From an uncultured Bacillota bacterium (GTDB taxonomy: Bacteria > Bacillota > Clostridia > Peptostreptococcales > Anaerovoracaceae), in the NCBI GenBank assembly GCA_959606705.1, contig CAUHLX010000189.1:1-5660 (forward strand): a DNA stretch of 5,660 bases. Direction: 5' to 3'. The number at the start of each line of letters is the position of its first letter. The stretch's first letter is position 1. The notes under the pieces were generated by a model that had not been told where the DNA came from, searched no databases, and saw only the letters and a program-made list of their open reading frames with translations. The position numbers were made by a program, and so were the translations under genes. This document shows positions 1 to 5,346 of this stretch, piece by piece.

Positions 1-2018
1 ATTTCTTTCTGGAGGCAGAAAACTTCATACTTTTCTTCAAATTCTTTCTTCTGGATTCGATCATGCCTGACATCCCCTGTGATTTCACAGTACTCCTCCA
101 TAAATCTATATAGGGTATCAACCCTCCGTCTCCATTCCGCCTCTGCTTCCACAGATGACTGACACGTCGTGAACTTGAACTTGTTGTCAATGAGACGATG
201 AAGGCCAATGAGTGCCCACCGGAATATCTGGTCTTTTTCCTTCAGCATCTTGTCCAGTAATGCCCCGTCCCGTTTCTCTGGCGGGATCACATTCCGACAG
301 TGGGCCAGCAGGAACCGTTCAAAGACGTGGCCGCCCTTATCATCCTTAAAGGACGGAAGATCGTTGCAGGCTATGGTAACCGCCCCATTAAACACATAGG
401 AAAAAGCCATCTTGTTCTTAAACTCCGCCCGCACCGCATCACCTCCCGTGATCTGCTTAAATACCGAGGAATCTTCCACGTCATAGGCATTTTGATCCCC
501 CACCAGAATCAGCCGTTTCCCATAGGCTTCCGCCATTGACCATCGGCCTGACATATTTTGAATTGGAATGTTTGCGATATTCTCAGAGCCTACCAGCGCC
601 TTCATCACGGCAAGGTATTGGGACTTTCCGGTGTTGCCCATGAGCGAAAACAGAGCCAGCACCTTCTTGAACCTCTGCATCTTCAAGTTGGAGACAGCTG
701 CCCCCAACCATTCCTGCAACATATACGCCATTTCAATATCCAATTTTCCCTCCTCGTCAGTGCAGAGGTCGCTTATAAACCTTGTCCAGACAGGCGGCTC
801 GCAGTATTGCTCCGGGAAGCTGCAGTCCAGTTGGATGGTGCTCAGCACCTTTGAGCTATGCGGGATCATTTTCCGTTGCTTGACGTCGTATAGACCGTTC
901 TTTGTATTGATAATCCATTCATCACTGTTGACGTCGTTGAATCCGTGAATATTCCCCCCGGAGCACATCAGTAGACTAGTGGTCTTGTTGAATATGTCGT
1001 CCCTGCCCAGTCCGAAGGGCACCCGCCGCCGGACAATGCTCTTAATCTCGTTCTTTCCCCGAGGCGTGTAGACCCCATTTTCATAGACGTAGAACATATC
1101 CGCACCGGTCCCACGTTCCGTCAGAACGACGTAATCCAGTGTTTTTAGTATGCACTCCGCCAGCCTGTCCTCGTTGATCTTCTGAGCCTCGTTTTCCTTT
1201 CCCTGGTTTACGAGGTAGACCCACGGGGCCAGCTGGGCGGGCTCTGCATTCACCAAGGCTTTCAGGGTCTCTTTTGTGCCTCCACCCGCTATGTAGTCGC
1301 TCACGTCGCCATGATCTAAATTGGATGTCTTGACGATCTTTCGACTGTGGGCGTAGTTTCTTGTATCTGTCATTACCTTCTCCGCCAGATCTAACCCGGG
1401 GTCGTCGTTATCCGGCAGAACAATAAGTTTCGCTCCCGTGAAGTATTGGGCGTACTCCCGCCGCCAATCGTTGGCCCCGCCGCAGGTCGCCGCCGTCAGC
1501 CCCAGTTTCTTGAGGGTCTCCACGTCCTTCTCTCCCTCCACGAAGTAGACCGGATACCCTCCTCGTACTGCTTTGACCAACGCCTGCAGATTATAGAGCA
1601 CCTTTTCCACTCCTTTTGCTCCCGAGCGCAGTACATCGCTTTGCCGATCCAGGACACCATAACGGATCACCTTTCCCTCCAGTCTTACTTTTGAATAGAG
1701 ATACCGCCCCTGCTCATCGGTATAGTTGTATACTGCCTCCACCGGCTTCCCGAACTGCTGCTCTAGCTTTGACTTCCATGTGGCCTCCGGCTTCTCCGAC
1801 CCAAGATCGGACATCGTCAGGCCCACTTCGTCCAAGATATCCCTCGTATTACAGCCAGCATGACAATATACGAGGATCTTTCCATGCTCCGTACCATTTG
1901 ATATAGACAGGCTCGGCTCCCGATCCATATGACAAGGGCAAAGAACTTTATAGGAACCGTCCGCCTGTCTCTTTGGTTTTTCAAACCGGCTAACCACCTC
2001 CTCCAAACTCAACGCCAC
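1..2018 (-). CDS. Phage primase-helicase (zinc ribbon + Toprim + SF3/D5-type helicase), 3' end cut by the window
   Basis: This protein probably primes and unwinds phage DNA at replication initiation. I translated 672 codons from a GTG at 2018 with no stop before the window edge, so the C terminus is missing. An N-terminal zinc-ribbon-like site shows CPCH at residues 27-30 and CHAGC at 52-56. A Toprim domain follows, with EGEKDV (161-166) and the metal-binding DNDDPG (203-208). The SF3-type helicase has a P-loop GNTGKS (461-466), a Walker B-like strand LILVGD (503-508), an ITGGD motif (523-527), a sensor asparagine in CNDLP (551-555) and a likely arginine finger in FERF (566-569). The visible end (about 633-672) looks like the start of the C-terminal D5/P4-family winged domain. 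The GTG start is fixed by AGGAGG at 2026-2031, 7 nt upstream, and by an in-frame TAG just before it. It is the most distal gene visible in the leftward operon. The P-loop lacks the usual first glycine and Walker B has DQ rather than a DE pair. The family call is firm; enzymatic activity is inferred. Confidence 0.93.
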   Translation of the reverse strand, partial: MALSLEEVVSRFEKPKRQADGSYKVLCPCHMDREPSLSISNGTEHGKILVYCHAGCNTRDILDEVGLTMSDLGSEKPEATWKSKLEQQFGKPVEAVYNYTDEQGRYLYSKVRLEGKVIRYGVLDRQSDVLRSGAKGVEKVLYNLQALVKAVRGGYPVYFVEGEKDVETLKKLGLTAATCGGANDWRREYAQYFTGAKLIVLPDNDDPGLDLAEKVMTDTRNYAHSRKIVKTSNLDHGDVSDYIAGGGTKETLKALVNAEPAQLAPWVYLVNQGKENEAQKINEDRLAECILKTLDYVVLTERGTGADMFYVYENGVYTPRGKNEIKSIVRRRVPFGLGRDDIFNKTTSLLMCSGGNIHGFNDVNSDEWIINTKNGLYDVKQRKMIPHSSKVLSTIQLDCSFPEQYCEPPVWTRFISDLCTDEEGKLDIEMAYMLQEWLGAAVSNLKMQRFKKVLALFSLMGNTGKSQYLAVMKALVGSENIANIPIQNMSGRWSMAEAYGKRLILVGDQNAYDVEDSSVFKQITGGDAVRAEFKNKMAFSYVFNGAVTIACNDLPSFKDDKGGHVFERFLLAHCRNVIPPEKRDGALLDKMLKEKDQIFRWALIGLHRLIDNKFKFTTCQSSVEAEAEWRRRVDTLYRFMEEYCEITGDVRHDRIQKKEFEEKYEVFCLQKE

Positions 2019-2025
2019 CGCGACA

Positions 2026-2031
2026 CCTCCT
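2026..2031 (-). promoter_or_regulatory. Strong ribosome binding site deciding the GTG start of the primase-helicase
   Basis: The minus strand reads AAAGGAGGTG here, with AGGAGG 7 nt before the GTG at 2018. No ATG lies in frame nearby, and an in-frame stop sits just upstream at 2034-2036. A TTG two codons downstream is a poorer alternative start. Confidence 0.85.
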
Positions 2032-2042
2032 TTCTATGGTGA

Positions 2043-2069
2043 GGCGGCCCACGGATCACGCAGGCCGCC
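2043..2069 (-). repeat. GC-rich inverted repeat (hairpin) in the gap before the primase gene
   Basis: GGCGGCC (2043-2049) and GGCCGCC (2063-2069) are a perfect 7-bp inverted repeat around a 13-nt loop. It occupies most of the only real gap (2019-2074) between the 63-aa gene and the primase-helicase. No T-run follows on the minus strand, so it is not a standard intrinsic terminator. The purine-rich ribosome site begins about 12 nt after the stem and stays unpaired. It could be an mRNA stability or processing element, a translational insulator, or a protein-binding site; the sequence does not decide. Confidence 0.5.
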
Positions 2070-2074
2070 CGATC

Positions 2075-2266
2075 TCACCGAATACCATCCAACTCAAGCC
2101 GATATCCATAGTTCCCGCTCCCGTCAAGCTCGAACCGGAACTCAACCCTTCCGGACCACACATAATGAGTGCAGGCTATATCCGTTACCGTATGGACGAT
2201 TCCGTCCACGATGATCTGATCTCCAATCTCCATAGGACAGACCGCTGAAAACTTTGCGAATTTCAT
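2075..2266 (-). CDS. Small phage protein of 63 aa, function unknown
   Basis: This is a short acidic, beta-rich protein that begins MKFAKFSAVCPMEIGD. It continues with a pattern of short strands (DQIIVDGIVHTVTDIACTHY, residues 16-35; GRVEFRFELDG, 39-49). The PMEIGD...HTVTDIACTHY...VEFRFELD pattern is familiar to me from small uncharacterised proteins in Firmicutes phage early regions, but no biochemical role is known to me. The layout suggests a small all-beta fold of the SH3-like or OB-like type, which is inference. The start is supported by AGGAGA shortly upstream and by a 4-base ATGA overlap with the stop of the gene before it, implying translational coupling. It is the last gene before the primase-helicase, so a replication-related or regulatory accessory role is plausible. 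Confidence 0.8.
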   Translation of the reverse strand: MKFAKFSAVCPMEIGDQIIVDGIVHTVTDIACTHYVWSGRVEFRFELDGSGNYGYRLELDGIR

Positions 2267-2685
2267 TTTCTTCTCCTCTGCTTCAAACGCATATTCTTAA
2301 CCAAGGTTCCGTTTTCCAGCAGGATCCGAATTAGTTTCTTGAAACCGCTTTCATACATGTAGATAATGGTTTCTTGATCGTAATGGCAGTTGTTTAACTG
2401 CTCAAATTCCTCACGGAGCGGTCCTTGTCCTAGCCCATCCCAATCAACACCCGGAATGAAATATTCCTCTCTAAAAACCTTCTTGTGCTTCCGAATGTCG
2501 ATCCCAGTCAATGCTATAAAATCATCTACCACCACAATCTTTCGACCTCGGTAAATCTTTACTGATGGCTCATTACTTTTACCGTCATCCAATATCCCGT
2601 TCCATTCTTCTGGCGAAACGGTATCCAATTCAAACAGCTCCAGCTGCCCGTATTCTGGATCATCATAAATACCTATGTACTTCAT
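2263..2685 (-). CDS. ORF6N-like (KilA/antirepressor-type) DNA-binding domain protein, 140 aa
   Basis: The frame is open further upstream to 2811, but I choose the ATG at 2685 (MKYIGIYDDPEYG). GGGAGG lies about 9 nt before it, and the ATG overlaps the preceding stop as ATGA. Residues 1-40 are acidic. Residues 42-125 resemble the ORF6N domain found in phage antirepressors and regulators: a short strand (VKIYRGRKIVVVDDFIAL, 42-59), a helix with basic residues (DIRKHKKVFREE, 63-74), the F..G.DW pattern (76-82), and a C-terminal YMYESGFKKLIRIL block (109-122) like the YLxTESG segment of that family. The tail is strongly basic (MRLKQRRRK, 132-140), consistent with nucleic-acid binding. The family match is from memory of the pattern, not from a search. 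A role in modulating the phage switch or replication is inference; it may also be an unrelated small winged-helix protein. Confidence 0.75.
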   Translation of the reverse strand: MKYIGIYDDPEYGQLELFELDTVSPEEWNGILDDGKSNEPSVKIYRGRKIVVVDDFIALTGIDIRKHKKVFREEYFIPGVDWDGLGQGPLREEFEQLNNCHYDQETIIYMYESGFKKLIRILLENGTLVKNMRLKQRRRK

Positions 2686-3383
2686 TTTGTCACGCCTCCC
2701 ATCCCGCAAACGAGATGATAAAGCACACCGATGCGCTCTGGGTGCTCCTTCAAGAATTGTATGAGAAATCGGAGTTGTATCTGTCCCCTCCCATCCAGCT
2801 TCGACGACCAATCTCCTTCCGAACCGCTCACATTCGACTGCCTACCCGCCATGTAGACTGCCAGGAACGCATCAAATTGATTTTGCGATGCTCTGGCGAT
2901 CTCATTGATGCGTTTCAGCTCAGAAGCCGATACTTGCAAATTGTCCATTTTTATGATAGTCTCATCTTGTTCTTGGGTGAGGCTATCACCTGTTGCCGTC
3001 TGAGCCTTTGCAGAGGTCCGGGCGGCTTTTTCTTTTTGACGAGCGCGTTCAGCCTGAATGCCAACCATCTTGCCGTAATGGAAGGATCGTACCGCCAGTA
3101 TCCAGCAAGAATCACTGCGATCAATGAAGGCGTCCAACACCCTAGCCTCAGTTTCCTCAGTTTCCTTTTCATCAACGATCTTGAATATTTTTTTGAGTTT
3201 TACTTCCCGGAATAACTCGTCCCAGAACTCCTCAATCACTTGACGAAAAGCCGGGGACCATTCATCTCCCATCGTCTCTTCCGCCCGCCTCTTCTCCTCT
3301 TGAATCTCCTGAATCGTCGTATCCTTTTCCAGGAACAAGGGAAACAATTCTTTCTTTAACCTCTCGACTGCCATGCTGCTCAT
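2682..3383 (-). CDS. Unrecognised phage protein of 233 aa, charged, with a flexible middle
   Basis: I do not recognise this gene. The protein has no signal peptide or membrane segment and is probably cytoplasmic. Residues 1-38 are a highly charged helix likely to form a coiled coil. Residues 40-115 look helical (SPAFRQVIEEFWDELFREV, 43-61) and end with SFHYGKMVGIQAERARQ (100-116), faintly like the F.YGF..G..L..E ending of small phage DUF6809-type proteins. Residues 117-143 are polar and Ala/Thr/Gln-rich, a probable linker. A second helical block covers 146-180, and the C terminus (200-226) is hydrophobic and helical. The start at 3383 has AAAGGCGG upstream and an ATGA overlap with the previous stop; a second ATG 9 nt downstream is possible. 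The next gene again overlaps by ATGA. Coding status is strongly supported by this coupling. Confidence 0.8.
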   Translation of the reverse strand: MSSMAVERLKKELFPLFLEKDTTIQEIQEEKRRAEETMGDEWSPAFRQVIEEFWDELFREVKLKKIFKIVDEKETEETEARVLDAFIDRSDSCWILAVRSFHYGKMVGIQAERARQKEKAARTSAKAQTATGDSLTQEQDETIIKMDNLQVSASELKRINEIARASQNQFDAFLAVYMAGRQSNVSGSEGDWSSKLDGRGQIQLRFLIQFLKEHPERIGVLYHLVCGMGGVTK

Positions 3384-3877
3384 TCTGTTACCGCCTTTCT
3401 TTCCAAACCCCTTCGCTTACTTTCGTGATCCCTGATTTTTTTACCTAACTCTTCGGTCTTGATGAGATGCAAAAGCTCATTAATCCGTGCCTGAAGGACA
3501 ATTTTCGCTTCTTTTATGAGGCGGATCCGCTCCCTGCAGTTTTGGGCCGAAATCGATTCGGACCCGCACACCAGTAAACGCTTTTCCGCTTCTTCCAATT
3601 GCTTCAGCACGATTCGCTGGTCCTTTGCATCCGTCATTCGGTAGAATTTTAACTCTGGAGCCACCAAATACTTCAAGTCTGCTCCCGACAGACTGGCCAT
3701 TGCAAAAAACTCTTCCAACGTAATCTCCTCCTCACCTCGCAAGAATGCCTCCAGCAGCTCCGTCGTGATGTTGGCATGCTCCGCATAAGTGTCAGGATGC
3801 GCCCCGCAGTGACATCTGATTTCAGCCGCCAAATTGGGATATATGCATTTTTCAAGCTCTTCTATGTAAATCGTCAT
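3380..3877 (-). CDS. Divergent XRE-like helix-turn-helix protein with a coiled-coil tail, 165 aa
   Basis: The frame extends upstream to 3955, but the ATG at 3877 (MTIYIEELEKCIYPNL) is the likely start. GGGAGG lies 8 nt before it, and the ATG overlaps the upstream stop as ATGA. Residues 12-79 follow the Cro/CI layout: YPNLAAEI helix, TYAEHANITTELLEAFLRG (30-48) as a degenerate helix-turn-helix, then ITLEEFFAMASLSGADLKYLVAPEL (52-76). Firmicutes phages often carry small XRE proteins with the same YPNL...RG...T..E layout. Here the turn is unusual, with CHCGAHPD (22-29) where the first turn is expected. Residues 84-165 are long charged helices (a probable coiled coil) ending in a basic tail. It is probably an early regulator or a DNA-binding accessory protein. 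Loss of DNA binding cannot be excluded given the divergence. Confidence 0.78.
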   Translation of the reverse strand: MTIYIEELEKCIYPNLAAEIRCHCGAHPDTYAEHANITTELLEAFLRGEEEITLEEFFAMASLSGADLKYLVAPELKFYRMTDAKDQRIVLKQLEEAEKRLLVCGSESISAQNCRERIRLIKEAKIVLQARINELLHLIKTEELGKKIRDHESKRRGLERKAVTE

Positions 3878-4245
3878 TCTTGAATCCTCCCTTCGATGGC
3901 CTTCTGAGTGATCCTGTCCGCCCACTCCGGAAGCATGCGGGCATTGACCTTCCAAGCTCCACCCTCCTGGTCACGGATGGCCGGAAAGCCCTCATAATGT
4001 GTCCTCGCGTACCCCTGCAATGTGGGAATGCAGATAGACAACCGCCTGGATGCCTCCTTCAGCGGAATGAACAGAACCTCATCTTCCCTGGCCGCCTCCG
4101 CCACACATTCCGCGATCACCTTCACCAGACCCTCCGGATCCTCTGCAGCTCCGCCGGCCGCCACAACATTGAGAGTTGCCGTCTGCGGATCCCATTCCGC
4201 GCCATTGACGGTACCCCGGCGAAATCGAATTTCTCTGATCTTCAT
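3874..4245 (-). CDS. Small protein with excisionase/AlpA-like helix-turn-helix, 123 aa
   Basis: Residues 59-112 have the layout of a MerR-fold or HTH_17-type winged helix: FIPLKEASRRLSICIPTLQGYAR (59-81), a short wing-like stretch with GAWKVNARML (96-105), and a closing helix PEWADRI (106-112). This domain occurs in excisionases, AlpA-type regulators and phage DNA-binding proteins. The first 58 residues are different: a basic start (MKIREIRFRRGTVNG), then an Ala/Gly-rich, acidic segment ending EAAREDEV. That front half looks like a separate small domain, which is unusual for a simple excisionase. The ATG at 4245 has GAGGG six bases upstream and begins 9 nt after the antirepressor stop. The next gene overlaps it by ATGA. 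A DNA-binding role is likely. An excisionase role is possible, but the gene is not next to an integrase in this window. Confidence 0.8.
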   Translation of the reverse strand: MKIREIRFRRGTVNGAEWDPQTATLNVVAAGGAAEDPEGLVKVIAECVAEAAREDEVLFIPLKEASRRLSICIPTLQGYARTHYEGFPAIRDQEGGAWKVNARMLPEWADRITQKAIEGRIQE

Positions 4246-4254
4246 TTGATTCCC

Positions 4255-5049
4255 TCACTTTCCAAACCACAATAGCCGGAATGTTTCTCTGCCCTTCGGC
4301 GTAATCAGCGTCTGGGTCCCTGACCACTGCGTTTTTTCGTTGAAGCGCTCCTTCTGCTCGAAGAGCCCGTCATTTTTGGCCGCATACGGCATGAGCTTCC
4401 CTTTCCGGTCACGATACACATACTTCTTGTCCAGCAGGAAGCTGATGAACTGCCGCTCCTTGAGCCCCAGCTCCGCTGCCGTCTCTCGGAAGTTCGTCAG
4501 AAGGCTCCGGTCCACCAGCTCATCGAAGTATTCCGCTTTCGGCTTCATGATCTGGTTGTCCACCGTCAGAGCAGAGTTCTTGACTTCAAGATTCCTCCGT
4601 TTGTCCCTCTCCTCTTTCAGCTCAGACAGAAGGCGGATTCCAAAATCCGGGTCGCTGAGCACCTGTTCAATTACTGTGTCCGTGGCATAGGCACCGTGCT
4701 CAAGGACTGTGGGTATCACTTCATCGAAGATCCAGCTTTCAAATTTCTCAGCATCGGGAAGGTGGCTACCCGCAATCAGGCGGACGAGGTTGCCACGGGT
4801 GATGAATTTCATCTCCACCGTCTGAAATGCTGGGCTTCCATCTTTCTTCGTTCCGGTCCGAACCCCTACCTCGTGAAACACGACCCCGGGGTCCTTGCAG
4901 TGACGGCTTAATGCATCCTGAGTATTGCTGTACCCCAGCGCCCTCGCCGCGTCCGCCCCACAGAATGTCACTGATCCATCTGCCTCAACGTATGTACGGA
5001 TTTCTCCGAATTCCTGGTTGCTGAAAATCTGCATTTCGTTCTTTTTCAT
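4255..5049 (-). CDS. Phage antirepressor, BRO-N domain plus C-terminal ANT (KilA-C) domain, 264 aa
   Basis: The protein has the classical two-domain antirepressor design. The BRO-N domain covers about residues 7-118. It shows EIRTYVEADGSVTFCGADAA (16-35), ALGYSNTQDALSRHC (37-51), the FITRGNLVRLIAGSHLPDAEKFESWIFDEVIPTV block (82-115) and the HGAY end (118-121). A charged linker helix follows (137-157). The ANT domain covers about 160-262, with MKPKAEYFDELVD (168-180), a wing-helix segment NFRETAAELGLKERQF (186-201), LLDKKYVYRDRKGKLMPYA (205-223) and TPKGRETFRLL (250-260). Proteins of this type bind the phage repressor or its operators and promote lytic growth. In other phages their expression is kept off by the repressor. 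The start at 5049 has GAGG seven bases upstream, and only 2 nt separate it from the previous stop. Length is usual for the family. The family call is firm; the direct partner is inferred. Confidence 0.95.
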   Translation of the reverse strand: MKKNEMQIFSNQEFGEIRTYVEADGSVTFCGADAARALGYSNTQDALSRHCKDPGVVFHEVGVRTGTKKDGSPAFQTVEMKFITRGNLVRLIAGSHLPDAEKFESWIFDEVIPTVLEHGAYATDTVIEQVLSDPDFGIRLLSELKEERDKRRNLEVKNSALTVDNQIMKPKAEYFDELVDRSLLTNFRETAAELGLKERQFISFLLDKKYVYRDRKGKLMPYAAKNDGLFEQKERFNEKTQWSGTQTLITPKGRETFRLLWFGK

Positions 5050-5051
5050 CT

Positions 5052-5258
5052 CTATTCCTCACTTTCTTTTAGTACGAGTTGTTCAATCGGAACGTTCAGG
5101 GTTTCCGCAATCCTGAATACCACATCCGGTCTACAGCTTTTCCCATTTCTAATGGCTGATAAGGTCTGCCGCGAGATGCCGCTCACTCCAGCCAACCCGG
5201 TCATATTTAAGCCGGATTTAGCCAACGCAATAAGGAATTCGTGTACGTTTACTTTCAA
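5052..5258 (-). CDS. Cro-like XRE-family DNA-binding protein, 68 aa, TTG start
   Basis: This is a single compact Cro/CI-type helix-turn-helix protein. The DNA-binding unit is about residues 17-37 (LNMTGLAGVSGISRQTLSAI), followed by the NGK loop (38-40) and the usual closing helices RPDVVFRIAETLNVPIEQLV (43-62). It has no dimerisation or protease domain beyond the fold, as in Cro or small repressors. It is the first gene of the leftward operon, facing the plus-strand repressor across the operator region, which is the expected place for a Cro-type protein that represses the lysogenic promoter. The first codon is TTG at 5258. An AAGGAGGTGA ribosome site lies just upstream at 5265-5274, and no better in-frame start exists. 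The helix 2 segment MTGLAGVSG lacks the polar Q/K and E residues usual in this family, so its DNA contacts may differ. Confidence 0.92.
   Translation of the reverse strand: MKVNVHEFLIALAKSGLNMTGLAGVSGISRQTLSAIRNGKSCRPDVVFRIAETLNVPIEQLVLKESEE
5068..5079 (+). promoter_or_regulatory. Possible extra operator inside the end of the Cro-like gene
   Basis: TTTAGTACGAGT matches the O2 motif ATTAGTACGAAT at 10 of 12 positions, including the central AGTACGA. It lies in the last codons of the Cro-like gene, about 20 bp before the antirepressor start. By my rough estimate such a match would turn up by chance in about 0.4 windows of this size, so the position is what makes it worth noting. Confidence 0.35.
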
Positions 5259-5264
5259 TTTTAC

Positions 5265-5274
5265 TCACCTCCTT
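5265..5274 (-). promoter_or_regulatory. Near-perfect ribosome binding site deciding the TTG start of the Cro-like gene
   Basis: The minus strand reads AAGGAGGTGA, complementary to the 16S rRNA tail over ten bases, and sits 6 nt before the TTG at 5258. A GTG inside the site is out of frame with the protein. Confidence 0.88.
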
Positions 5275-5277
5275 TTC

Positions 5278-5289
5278 ATTAGTGCCTTT
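5278..5289 (+). promoter_or_regulatory. Weak operator-like site O4
   Basis: ATTAGTGCCTTT shares one half-site (ATTAGT.C) with the other motifs, 8 of 12 bases against ATTAGTACGAAT. It overlaps O3 and lies between the predicted early transcription start and the Cro-like ribosome site. It may be only a half-site. Confidence 0.4.
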
Positions 5290-5297
5290 GTACCAAC
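5286..5297 (-). promoter_or_regulatory. Operator-like site O3, just downstream of the early -10 box
   Basis: The minus strand carries TTGGTACAAA, which keeps the TT.GTAC.AA dyad of site O2 around a GTAC centre (5290-5293). It covers the predicted transcription start zone of the leftward promoter, where bound protein would block initiation. Its centre is 31 bp from that of O2. Confidence 0.5.
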
Positions 5298-5304
5298 AAA
5301 ACAA

Positions 5305-5333
5305 ATATTATCATGCATTCGTACTAATTTCAA
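5305..5333 (-). promoter_or_regulatory. Predicted early (leftward) promoter of the lytic operon
   Basis: On the minus strand, TTGAAA (5328-5333) and TAATAT (5305-5310) are 17 bp apart, and a TG precedes the -10 as TGATAATAT (extended -10). An overlapping GATAAT two bases upstream is an alternative -10. Transcription would start near 5298, about 40 nt before the Cro-like TTG. O2 lies inside the spacer and touches the -35 box, so the promoter should be repressible. Confidence 0.75.
5317..5328 (-). promoter_or_regulatory. Best operator-like site O2, inside the early promoter
   Basis: ATTAGTACGAAT on the minus strand is a dyad matching its own reverse complement at 10 of 12 positions around GTAC. 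It is the most symmetric copy of the motif and lies between the -35 and -10 boxes of the leftward promoter. Confidence 0.65.
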
Positions 5334-5346
5334 GATATTTTTTTAC

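Noticed and set aside
568..948. Plus-strand frames within 208-1906
   Set aside because: All lie opposite a continuous 672-codon primase-helicase frame with conserved motifs.
2686..2811. Upstream extension of the ORF6N-like gene to an ATG-type start at 2811
   Set aside because: The extra 42 residues overlap the previous gene in another frame and are low in recognisable structure. The ATG at 2685 has a good ribosome site and an ATGA junction.
2565..3215. A 216-codon open frame on the plus strand
   Set aside because: It lies opposite two genes joined by an ATGA overlap, has no ribosome site before its ATG, and its product has no recognisable domain order. It is the antisense shadow of minus-strand coding sequence.
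3878..3955. Upstream extension of the 165-aa gene to 3955
   Set aside because: The extra 26 residues overlap the preceding gene and read as out-of-frame sequence. The ATG at 3877 has GGGAGG at good spacing and an ATGA overlap.
3399..4268. An exact 11-bp direct repeat, CTTTCCAAACC at 3399-3409 and 4258-4268, near the starts of two genes
   Set aside because: A few 11-bp repeats are expected by chance in a window of this size, and both copies lie inside the coding ends of the upstream genes.
3880..4275. A 131-codon plus-strand frame, and the shorter frame at 4022-4249
   Set aside because: Both are antisense to the 123-aa helix-turn-helix gene and lack domain features. The longer one begins with TTG and has no promoter.
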